Shown piece after piece: positions 34,200-45,269 of a DNA stretch of 64,000 nt. The notes below the pieces were generated by a model. It ran no database searches. It had not been told where the DNA came from and was given only the letters and a program-made list of their open reading frames with translations. The translations under genes were made by a program, and so were the position numbers. Every line of letters begins with the position of its first letter. Position 1 is the stretch's first letter. The DNA comes from Agrocybe praecox (taxonomy: Eukaryota; Basidiomycota; Agaricomycetes; Agaricales; Agrocybaceae): contig OZ024845.1 in assembly GCA_964017145.1 (NCBI GenBank), forward strand, positions 2,418,001-2,482,000, in the 5' to 3' direction.

Positions 34200-35913
34200 T
34201 TACACTACATAGGCTGGCTTCATACTTTCCATGGATATATCCGATCCATGGGTATAGCTATCCATATCTTGTCCTAGATGCATGACAGTTCTGGCCATAA
34301 AAGAAGTTAGACATCTTGAATCGTAGGTGCTATCATCATGCGACAGAGATTTCAAGTTGAGCACAAGGCGCGAAACCATTGTTGATGTTAGCATCTGGCT
34401 GAAGGATGCCGCGATCGCTTTTAAATCCTGCGGAGCGAACTACGTAGGTTGAGCAAGACTGCCACCTAAACTGGAGTAGAGATAAACTACTCACAAAAAA
34501 GAGCATCATGTTCAGGAGATTTGCTGAAACTATCATGAGAAAGTACATGAATCCGTCCCTTATAAATAGCTGTATGGTTCTGCGCACAAATCATTATGTC
34601 TTTTCCCGCAGTAAATATTACTGTATACTCACGGTGTATTCGCTGATCGCCTGGAGTTCATATATGATCTAGTCCGCCACATGGTGAGAGCAAAGATCCA
34701 CGTGTCGGTAATGAGGGATGTGACCCAAAGAGAGGCTATGATAATGAAGGTAAGCGCACGGTTCATCGAAAAAATATGCCCTGTCTTACGGAATAGTGAA
34801 CTTTGTCCAATGAATAAACACCCTAATCAGTAAGAAAAAGAATTAACCCGGTCGAAAACAAAAAGACCGAGTGAATATCATACCGACAAACCCCGGAGGA
34901 AGTGGAACAGCTGTCAAGTACCTTTGAGTCAGACATGGGTATCAAGGATAAAATTGTGGACACTCTACCGAATCCAGTATCAATCCCAATTGAAGACAAA
35001 ATAATCTGTCCCAACCATAGAACACTTAGGAATGCAAGTATGTAGCTGCTCCGTCCATACAATGCATATACTCGAATAATCATGATGACTAGGATTATCA
35101 TTAGTTGAAGGGATTCTTTGAAATAGAATAAGTAGAAGTCATACCCTCGTAGACTGATAATGTGTAGAATGTAGGGATAAGGTTAGAATGGTCAAGTATA
35201 TAAGACCGACATTACAAGGCTAGCGCTTACCAGCAGTGAGCCCTATGGTTGATGCTCCTTCGAATGCCACAAATCGGTTGCAACTGTAAGTTTAAAAAAA
35301 GTTGAACCTCCGATGAACGCTATGATATTTAACAAAAATATTTACGCCTGGTACCAGAAGTAGAAATCATGTCAGACTGTGCTCTAATTTGTTAAGGTGC
35401 ATGTTTTCACTTACAGATTTCGTCCAGATAGGATCCTCGAAAGCTGTATGCACGTTGCAGAGCCACAGTAAGTCTACTTTATTTGAAATAGCTGAAGTAA
35501 TAAAAACGCACCATCGATAATAACAATGAACTGCAAAGGCGTAATATACCGATTAATAAGAAACAGAAGTGTTACCCCAGAGAACTTCGGCTTCCATATA
35601 CTCTCGACCTGCACGTGAAGATGAGCATACATACTTACTCTGCCAGGTAGTCGCGACCTCACTTCATCCGAAAACGTTATCACTACGAGTCAGGCAGTTT
35701 GTTCAGTAATACATATATTATCTTGAATCTGAAGACATACTATGATCATAAATTAACATGACATACGCGGCTGTCTGAAAATACTTTGCGGCCTGCCTGC
35801 AAAGCAAAACGGTCAGCTAATATTCCAATTCAATAAAGATCCCAAGCAACAAACAAGTGTCTAACTGCATTGGCCAGCTCTACGGGCGACGGTGGTGGTG
35901 GAAAGGAAGACAT
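34200..35913 (-). CDS. DUF6533 seven-helix-like membrane protein with micro-exons
   Basis: Multi-pass membrane protein of the basidiomycete DUF6533 family (function unknown), 324 residues. Exons in gene order: 35913-35855, 35796-35741, 35682-35663, 35608-35512, 35443-35415, 35347-35346, 35283-35231, 35163-35155, 35088-34969, 34909-34883, 34822-34633, 34579-34495, 34427-34200 (975 nt). Family landmarks: AAKYFQTAAYVMLIYDH, ITFSDE, IWKPKFSGVTLLFLINRY, VYALYGRS, LITDTWIFALTMWRTR, TIQLFIRDG, LTSTMVSRLVLNLKSL. Keeping SxCNRFVAFEGAS in frame requires a 2 nt exon (35346-35347); the alternative is a cryptic non-canonical junction. An exon of 9 nt (35155-35163) is also needed. The protein ends in a soluble tail of about 50 residues. 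Confidence 0.82.
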
Positions 35914-37445
35914 AAGAGTCGGAGAGGAGATGCGTTCGACGAATTACAGGGCTTTCTATATATATGTTGTATATATGTTTATCTTTCCGGCGGACCGGCA
36001 GCCTTGGGACGCGTAGGTCGGGTGTTTTAGAACTGTAAGAGCCGTGATGCTTTCCGGAGTCCGGACGAATGGAATTATTCAACTTTGATACTACTGTTCT
36101 CTAAAGATGTGGTAAAGCGAGTCTTCCGACGTTTGTTCATTGAGACCAAGAGCCCTTCCGTCTGACTCCCTGACCTCTGGAGGCCGAAGGTATGATAATT
36201 CACGACTCTTTTACGATGGCATATTTATTGCAAACGAACATGAGAGAACCATCTTCTCCATCATTGGAGAGAAGAAAGATTTTCAATAATAAAAAACACT
36301 AAAAATATAAGCGCACAGCCAAAACCTTGACTCGCTACCAGTTCGTTGGCCCTTGGGCGGTTGGGTGGTGTTCTATTATATATTTGTACATCATTCGTTC
36401 TTGTTATGTTCAAAAAAAGCGGTCAAACATCAGGCGGACTCTTGAAACAGAAATGGCTGGTCACGAGCCTAGCCAAAACCTAATGTTTTATCCCCAACAT
36501 ACAGAAATGGCGTATATGTGTGTCTAAGTACGGTGTGCAGATCACATCGGACCTGACATGACCTGACAGATTACATCCAACACGCGCAAAGCGGCTGTGC
36601 CTAGTTGTGCGTTTGCCGGTCAACTGATTCGCGATCATGAAGGACCAGGCCTGAACCGTACTTCCTACAAACATCCTCCGATCCGGATCTTTCTGGCTTT
36701 TACCAAAGCCTACACCATCATACCCAGCTCACTACTGTCTGTCAAATCTGGTCCGTACCGTCATTCCGCACCTTTTCGAAACCTGGCGAGCCACAAGCGA
36801 ATAGTTATACATATTCATAGACGTTCAACTTGGCTTTGGCGTCATTTCGGGCAACAAACAAAAGACGAGATGATGATTTAAAGCCATGGAAATAGGATAC
36901 AAATCGAACATCGTGCATCGTTGTCACCAATCTCTTTAATATGGGAAACATGGAGAGAGAACCATCGTCAAAAAATTGACATAGCTGGTTTGTGAAATTG
37001 AACTCTGTGTACATATGTAAAGTTCGTCTTTCCTCTAATGCTTGTATTTACATACATACATAAATTACATCAATAATATTAGACTTTGAGTGCTAGTCGC
37101 TGCCTCATCACCTTGTGGACTCACACCACATCGTAAGACCCTCTCTTTCTTTCCGACAACAGAGTCTGCTTTTCTGCGTAGTGAGAACGGGTCCGCATAA
37201 CGTCCATCCTACATCTGTCGAGGAGCTGGCCCTTTTGTACGACTTTTGTGGCGGCGACGATAGACACGCAAGGCCCGACAACTTACATCGCACGTCACTA
37301 AGACTCGCCAGGGATTTACTACATCAATCAATCAGGACCCAGAATGCACAGAGATTCAACGAGAGAAAAAGAACACTCACCTATTTCAAGAGTTGACCGA
37401 CGACCAAGCTTCCCCATTGACTGCAATAATTGATACTTTTGGGGT
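35914..37445. other. intergenic interval
   Basis: 1.5 kb upstream of the DUF6533 gene up to the duplicated block. No gene recognised; open frames of 60-95 codons have no features. Confidence 0.4.
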
Positions 37446-38000
37446 CAGATGGAAACAGCTCTGCGATGATCTGAACTTGATAAATTCCTGTGTGCTGGAG
37501 TTTCAAGGTTGTCGTTAGCCCGACGATGCTTAATTACCAATAAATTTGACATATAAACAAAGAGAAGACAAAAGGAAAAATACCTGCTCCGAGGACAGTC
37601 ATTTTGTTCTTTCATTTAGTGCGCGGTATCGTACGGTCTGCAGCACAAAAGTGGTACTCATCGGCGCTTATCGTGACGATGACGATGTCCTGGGCCAAAC
37701 GATCTCATGACTTGCATACGTATAATTAGCTTCAACAGTGTAACACCCATATTTATTCGTCTTGATAGTAGTATACACGTACGAAATTATTTTTCCTTTG
37801 TAATAGCGAGAGCACTGTCAAGGAGTTCTAAAACGCGTTTGGCACACCCCCAGGATGATTGATACCCAAACCCTCCGTGTCTAAAAGAACGATAAACTGT
37901 CTATGCGAATCCAAAAGAGCATACAAGGTTACTGACCCATAATTATGAATAATCGGCACCCTTCCTTTTCTCTTCACGAGTACGCCTTCGATCCACTCTA
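37446..38000. repeat. segmental duplication partner of 33427-34050
   Basis: Source side of the duplicated block. It overlaps the last exon, last intron and part of exon 6 of the oxidase gene plus its 3' flank. The copies have the same orientation and lie about 4 kb apart with the DUF6533 gene between them. Confidence 0.85.
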
Positions 38001-39372
38001 CTTCTAGTCGAACTCCGCCTTTTCTCGCAGGACGCAGACCGCAACCTTCACCCACTACGTGTGGTAAGATATCGTCCAACGTAGGCTCACGGATCGCCCG
38101 AATTTCAGGGGGTGCAAGCTCCGGACATAACTTCAATCCACGTCGAAGAATATCTTCAGTGGTCTCTGGGCGAGGCCTCGGGAACCAATCATTGATTCCT
38201 TGCGTACCTCCAACAATGACCTGGGAATCGAGTGAGCATTCATTATACTAGAGCAAAGGAAGGAAGGAAGGAAGGAAGGAAGAATATAGATGAAATCCTA
38301 CGCACGTCGCCGCTCCTCCTTGGAATGATATACGTGAGAGCGCCAGGTTTATCCACAGTTTCTGTCCTTCCGAACCTTACCCAAGGCGCTCTAACTGGAA
38401 ATACATCCTTATCTTCGACACCCCCGAGGGTTCGTGCTCCGAGTCCCGTGCAGTTAATCACAGCATCTGGCAATGGATCATCTTTGTTTCCGCCAGAGAA
38501 AAGGCTCGTTCCGGCCTCCAAGAGAGGATAAATATGCTGCAGTGATCCACGAACGACACGACCACCGGCAGCTAGGAACCGCATGAGGAGGTAGTTGAGG
38601 TATACTGGGACATCGATTGTAAGAGTTGTGAAAGTTACTCCACACACAGAGCCTTGAATGAGTTCCTCTGGTTTGAGGTGCCTGAACTAAAGCAGAGGGT
38701 ATCCCATTTGATAAGCACCAGCATAAAATAGGATTGGAGATAGATGTTTACATTGGGCATCTTTTCCATCGGGTCGGGTCGTGCACGTTCCTTGAAGAAG
38801 TATTGCGTTTGAGGGACTCGAAGGAAGCACTCTTCCGCGTCGCTCCCGGATGCGGACAGTGCCCACATAACTTCGAAAGTTTGCTCTTCGAACACTGTCA
38901 TCCGAAGACGATTATTCGTCGCACAAAATCAACTTTATCAATCTCACATATCAATCTCACATAGAGGAAGTAGAACAATCTCTTACGATGTTGTTCTGTC
39001 TCGTTTATAGGGTTGTAAAGATGGTTTGCTCCCTGTTGTCTTTGTCAATTCAAAGTCGATCATAGTGCAAGGTCCAATCCACACGTACCGCCCATCGACT
39101 GGTGTACTTGATTGACTTTGGGTCGCTTGGGATGATTTCTGACACGATTGTTACTTGGTACGCATCCTCCAATTGCAATTTATATGCTGTAGTAAGCCCA
39201 ATAACACCTAAAATTCAAGTCAGCATTTCGCAAGATGTAAAGAGTGAAACAGAGTCAAGACCGAGCGTAGCCTTGTCCGATCTGCTACACTGACTCTTGA
39301 GATGTACTTACCAGCTCCCAACACTACAATCTCCTTCTTCGTCTCAACTTCTCCTGGTACAAGCGTGGCCAT
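37787..39372 (-). CDS. D-amino-acid oxidase (FAD-dependent)
   Basis: Flavoenzyme that deaminates D-amino acids to keto acids, ammonia and H2O2; 375 residues. Exons in gene order: 39372-39312, 39207-39089, 39032-38987, 38894-38752, 38686-38306, 38220-37937, 37880-37787 (1128 nt). The N-terminal FAD-binding motif is VVLGAGVIGLTTAY, and YTSRWAGA is the usual second landmark. GVTFTTLTIDVPVYLNYL and INCTGLGAR follow, then RAPWVRF and YIIPRRSGDV. The C-terminal signature is VPIIHNYGHGGFGYQSSWG, carrying the substrate-site Tyr and FAD contacts. No terminal SKL peroxisome signal is present (ends ITKEK). A TTCC microsatellite lies in the fifth intron. A broken duplicate of its 3' end lies at 33427-34050. 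Confidence 0.93.
38250..38283. repeat. (AAGG)n microsatellite in the oxidase intron
   Basis: Roughly seven AAGG/AAGGA units on the plus strand (TTCC in gene direction), wholly inside the intron between exons 5 and 6. In the transcript it lengthens the pyrimidine content upstream of the acceptor. Confidence 0.85.
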
Positions 39373-39959
39373 ACAGTCGCCAAATGAATAAGTCTCGCTA
39401 CAGGCGATAACAAAGATGAGGGAACGGTCAAAGAAAGGATTTCCGACTTGTCACAAACTCGTCATCAAATAGAGAAGTGTCAACTCTAGATAAACCATGT
39501 GAGCGGTGCAAGACTATGATTGAGTTAATCGGGATCATAGTCAGGCTATCAGTCATAAATTCAATGCAATCATGTGGGATTGAGAAACGTTGCGTACCGT
39601 CTCGCGTCTCGTTGGCCTTGTCGGAGTCCAAAAATAGAGCATCCAACATTTCGCTTCACCCTCTTGACGAAAAATGTCGGCCACGGAACCACCTGAAGCA
39701 CGAGCGACACGAAGTTGTTGCTATCGAATTAGCATGGTCTGAGCCAACACCCGCGGACGTCCATCAGCCTCACACCAAGTGAATTATATCAAGGACAGCA
39801 GGGAAAACAACGCGTTGAACTCGATATCGACAAGGCTTTGTACCACGCTGCGATATTCAGTCACTGGCGGCATACCAGGGAACCCCCACCTTTCCTTCCT
39901 GAATCCTCTGACCTCGATCCTCACATCCCAGCGTACTTCATCCACCGTTTTCTGAATTC
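39373..39959. other. oxidase promoter side
   Basis: About 590 bp. It contains the presumed promoter of the D-amino-acid oxidase and then unremarkable sequence up to repeat copy B. Confidence 0.35.
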
Positions 39960-41330
39960 CGCCCTGTAGGACCTCAATACATTGTCCTGCGTTGTCAAAT
40001 CCGGAAATTCACAAGCATTAATTGCGCATATAGGAATGCATCAAAGTCAACTACGACCCTCAGATCGGAATGGAGCGTTGTCGAGTTTGGAAAACTCGCT
40101 TTTGGGATCGCTTTTCTCGCGTCTGTGCTCGTCGGGGCGTCGAGATATCGTGCAAATCATCGATCTTAATGCCTCAAATCGCGTTCCACTCAGTTCTTCG
40201 CGCTTTGAATCCCTCCCACCTGAACCAGCGAAGCAAGACGTCGAACTCGAATTGTCCCGTAGTCACCACGAATCCGAATCATCGTCGGCACGGAGAATCA
40301 AAGGAGAAGACATTGGCCCGTCTCGAGTATCGGTTTGGCGTCTTGCGAATCCCACCGACTGCTGGCTTCAATAACATTCCCTGGTGCAAATCGTATCGTT
40401 TGGTGGATCTCAAATGCTCCGATTACATCGCATCGAGCAGAGATGCATATCCCATCCCGCCTTTCCCTAGCACCCATCGCCTCGCTCTCATTGTCATCAC
40501 CCTTGCTCCACGTTTCTTAATACCTATGCATCAGTGGGATTATCACTTCTCGTCGCACCCACTATCGCACAACTGGCCGTTCTTCGTTGCTATGGTCTTC
40601 GCCATCCCTCTCCGGCTCATCTGTGCTGATACGCGCCAACAAGTGTAGTCCAGATGGTGGTTCCCTTTGGTAGTGGGTAGTTGTTCGAGCTTACTGTGGT
40701 CTTGAAATTTACGTGAGTGTGGATTTTCTAGAAAAAATTACATATGGAGCTTACGAATTAGTTGGATCTTAGGCTCCTCGATGTACGATGGTCAGAGTCT
40801 GGCGACGGTAGACTTGGGCGTGCGACGTTCGAATCCCACCTGCTCAAACGACAACTATCACGATTTGAATATTCATTTACCGTCGTATCAACTCGACGCC
40901 ATTTATCATACATACACGCTCCGAACTACGCTCCATCCACTATTCAATACGTCCCGCCCACTCGACCAATACTCTATCCCACTCCCTTGTCGTGTACTTC
41001 GAGAATATCATGCTGAGTTGAGTGGCTGTGCATCCAACAACCTGTGGTGGAACTGTAGGCGGATATGCAACCTCGTCGTTTGGCGTCTAGGAACCCGTTG
41101 GCTACGCTCAAAATGGCGCGAAGTGTGGAAGGGAAATGCATAGAGAATGTGTATTTCGAAGGGCTTTGGGGTGCTGGTTCTGCAGTGTATACCCTCAACA
41201 AATAGACCGCTGCCTACACTCAAATTCCGACTCCTCTCAAAGGAGCAGAGATCGGAGGAGTCTTTGCGTTAGCCAAGAAACCCAAATTCTTCAGCGGAAA
41301 CGTTCGGTTTAGATTGAGCTGGCCATGTCA
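39960..41330 (+). repeat. diverged segmental repeat, copy B
   Basis: Partner of 31030-32720. It carries the same ordered landmarks and one copy of the distal part, including the B-box-like GTTCGAATCCCACC motif near 40830. Frames are broken. Flanking sequences differ from copy A, so the boundaries are approximate. Confidence 0.75.
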
Positions 41331-43566
41331 TTGTGGTTGAGTTTGGCTACGAAAGAATTTGTCCCACGAAGCAATGAATCCGCAGGTCCTTCATCTCTTA
41401 CGTTTTGAAGACTCCTCCAGTGCTGACCATTTCATTTTGACTATCCGTAGATTCAATCCTTCTCATACCACTGAAGTTCATCATCAAACATACCTATCAG
41501 TACACACATACCATTTTGTCTTCGTCAGAGATGTATACACGAGACACTTATCATTTCCTCGAACCTCAACTGTGTAAACCGCGTCAGCTATTTTTGCTTG
41601 GTCTTTTGCGAACGTTCACCCCCGTTCCTCGCGCGTCTGTTGAACCTGTACGTCCAGAGCCAAGATCGCTTGTGAGGTCGTCAATGCGTTGAGCGCTAAT
41701 CATCGTGTCATCAGACCGGGTGGACGCCTGACATCCCAGAGTAAACAAAACTGGCGTGAGATCATTTGGTGCCGAATGCCACTTCAGAAGATTGAGTGTT
41801 TGCATTTCTTTCTTTTGCTTCCGATTTGCGTAGAACAAAACAAAACAATCACTGCACCTTGACTGCACCCGTTCGGCCGTCTTCTATTTTATATTTTTAT
41901 ATTCACGTCTTCCTCTCCTTTCTCCTTCCTGCAGGTTCGCACATACATTCGTCAGCGTTTACCGCTCAATCCAGCATGAATACTGACGTTATACGCTTCT
42001 GAAAGAGTGTTTGAGAGAGAGAAAGAAAAATTGATAGCATTGTTATCGAGTACGACCGGGGTTCGTCTCTTGACCGACTTATGAAGCCGTCGAAGCAAAA
42101 TACTCGGATTGGTCTATAGATGTGCCAGTGGGATAACGCTAGTAAGCTTAGTGGCCGATGCGTGTAGGTAAGCTATCAACTTCATATATCATATACTCGC
42201 ACCCAACTCGTCCTTGCACGTCTTTCCAAGTCAATGATTTGTGCTGCCCTTTCCATGGGTTATTTCATATCCAAGATCACCCACACACATTGTACCACGA
42301 GTTTCCCGGACTCATTACGTATAGAAACTGTGAGGCTTTGGTAAGTCAGATATCCATTTTCTCGAAAACCTCAGCGCTAAGCTCAAATTTTCAGCGACAC
42401 GAACCTCGATCATCACATCGAGTTTCCTATCCCGAATGCATGCACATCATGCTGGTCTCGATATTCAAGACAAGGACGTGTCAAATGAGCTAATTAGGGA
42501 TGAGGAATGTCAGGAAGATGTAATAACCTCACGAAACGCACAAGAACTCACCGATGGCTCGAGCGAAACGATGAACAGGGCAGATGCTAACAAAGGGCGA
42601 GATAGGACGGGCTGAGTCTCCTACTTGTCTTCCTACAGCTACATCTAACGACACTATGACAATGATATATTCAATCCTCGATGTCAAACGGTTCCATGGT
42701 TTTAGCAAAAAAAAAAGAGACTCTGAGCGAACACATTTCCTATTTACGATCTTATATCATGTATACGCCGATTCAGCCTGAACAACTGTTTCAATAGACG
42801 TGGTGGCGAAAAGAAGCGATCATCTTTCAAGGAATACAATGAATACATTCATCAATCAGGAAGGGACCTAATCTATGTGAAAGTGCCAGGATTATGAGTA
42901 ATATACATGGAGCAATTGTTCTATGCCAGAATTAACATGATTTGCACACCGAAAGACTTTGAATATTGAAAGGAATGTTGTACAATACGGAGCGTCAGAG
43001 ACAAATGTAAGCAGGCAAGCAATGAAGATTTCCGTGCCAAAATGCACGAAATTCGATGCCGTGTTAGTTCGAAAATCGGACCTAGGCGTGTATCGAGGTC
43101 CGAGGGGGATTCTTCGACAATTCACGCAGTGGTATGAGCGTGCGTTTGCGTGAATTTCTATTCATGTTCAAACGATACGATGGACTTACCGAACGCCGAG
43201 TACCAACTGGTGACTGTATCCATAGCATACACGTTTAACACGTCTATATTGTGCCGTTGTGATCTATGTGTAAGAAAGGAATGCCCGACTAAGTAAGCAA
43301 TGCTTTTCACAACAAATTATATCGATCACTTACCAAGCTTCCTTCCCGGCGATTCTGGGGCTCCAATGACGGGTTCATAATGGAGGCTTGTTCAGTAGGT
43401 CGCTTTATATGACTTTCTTTAAATGATCTGCCGAACTGCGCGATCCAACATACTGGTGTCAAATGAGGACGCTCGTCTTCGAGCTTGAAGGTTCTTGAGT
43501 ATGACCCACCCATCTGGTTCGCATACTTGGCTATCTAGTCTCGTCCGAGGTCATACTTAGGCTATC
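41331..43566. other. gene-poor interval
   Basis: 2.2 kb with no recognised gene. The block near 43060-43145 is the second copy of the short dispersed repeat described near 29445-29540. Confidence 0.4.
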
Positions 43567-44166
43567 TCATGTGTCGTCTGTCGCCTCGTCTTGCTCGGCA
43601 TCTGCAGATTGGTATGGCAAACCTCCTTGCGTCGGCCACTCTCCCTTCTTGTGATTATACGCGAAACATCCGTCTCTGTATTTGGATAGCACAAGTACTA
43701 TGATAGTGCTTGTCGCTTTTCTTTTCCAGAAAGAATGCTTCGCGCCGAAGCACCTGCCAGCGTGTAGTCGGCGGGTCATTTGGGAGTACTGTTTTCTGTA
43801 AATCAAGGTAAGGGTTGGTGAGTAACATTTATGAAGGAAAAAATGACGTACAGAGGCTTCAAAAATCCTTCGGTACAACAATATCCGTTGGAGGACCTGG
43901 GGTGGACACCAACATTTGGCTTTTGAAATAGGGCTGAGCAGTGAGTGGAGCATAGAAGATTCGGGAGTTATTCCTGGTCGAATATCCAGGATCTCGGAAT
44001 TCGAATGTGAGAAGAAACGGCGTCGAAACCTGATGCCTAAGTCCGATCTTACAGTCCATTGAAAGGTGAAGGTAAGAGATATTAGCTGGAAAATGCCATA
44101 TAAACGCATTAGTAAACTAGAAGTCCACGACGTGCAGCAAGGTATATGTGCATACCTATTCCACAC
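43567..44166 (-). pseudogene. possible decayed gene, family unknown
   Basis: A 199-codon open frame exists. Better coding-like pieces appear in a neighbouring frame and with an intron: SRIFYAPLTAQPYFKSQ and LVSTPGPPTDIVVPKD, then after a donor near 43852 an exon-like KTVLPNDPPTTRWQVLR and REAFFLEKKSDKHYHS. The first and second pieces need a one-base shift to join. I do not recognise the family. It may be a degraded repeat-borne gene. Confidence 0.35.
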
Positions 44167-45269
44167 GGCCTGTTTCTCCGTCGATATGTTCCTATATGTT
44201 CTTGTGCATTTTCTTCTGCCTGCATCTCCTCCCGACTCTTCTCTTTCGATACTCCGTTTTAACGCTTCGTCGAAGGATCCTACTCCTGCCTGGATGATCT
44301 CCGCGAACCTTGATTCTCGCGCCCAGTGTGGTTCAACTCACCATCAAGCAAAGTTGGGTACTCTGCGCATCTCATCCGTCCTTGGATTGTTAATTAACGC
44401 AATGGCATCATTCACCCCATTTTATGCGAGCGAATGCTGCTGGACAACCATCCGTAGTCGTCACACAATCCATTTAGTCCGCCTCATTCCGCATTAACTG
44501 AATCTCAAGCCTCGAATATTATGAACGAAATCACGCGCGTGTTACTTTGGCTACTGCTGACTTCATGACACGATCGGTGGTGGTAACAGAATGAGTGGCA
44601 GATGGGTGCCGCCTGTTCAACTTTGTTGGATACCTCTTCATTGTATCCCAGATTCCTACATTTTCCAAAATGTCATACGGACGTAGATCTGGTTTTTAAT
44701 ATGTTTGAATGCAGGACGAGCAAAGCAGGCTACATAATTCACCACCTCTGGTGCAAACTCCCGTGCATCACCACCGCCAACTTCAAGACGCCATACCACC
44801 GATACTTTTCCGGTCTCGCTGGTAGACTTAGTTATTCATGCATTCCGCCCATCACCTATACAGTGGTTCCAAGTCTGACATGTTTTTTTTTACACGGAGG
44901 CGGCAAACATCAGAGTCAATGATCGCTTGAACGGCGGTCCATGCTTTGAGTATGGTAAAACATCTCGGTGGGCATTGTCTTTGTGGGCTTGTGTACAAAG
45001 GTACAGAAGCCTGACCCGCTTTCGGTCTGAAGGAATAATCATCTCTTATTGCGTAAGTGTCTAATAATGCGAAAGTTTTGTTCGAGATTGTTAGTAACCG
45101 ACGGTGGTAGTGGTGGAAGGGACAAAGTACGGAACATGTAGCCGAATTCGGAAAGGCAAAGGTCACTCAACTGTCACATGTCACCAAGGTGTTGTTACTC
45201 ACGTTCATCGTCGCAATCGATCCTTGTCTCTTTCACTTTCGTTGCTCGATCCAAAGTATCTCTTACACA
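44167..45269. other. interval upstream of the second GTPase-like gene
   Basis: 1.1 kb with no recognised gene. The last 60-100 bases are CT-rich (CTTTCACTTTCG, CTCTTACAC) immediately before the ATG at 45270, as in fungal core promoters. Confidence 0.4.

Noticed and set aside
40790..40860. A possible tRNA gene around the GTTCGAATCC motif
   Set aside because: No acceptor stem, anticodon stem or proper A box could be folded; only a B-box-like match remains, so it was kept as a repeat motif.
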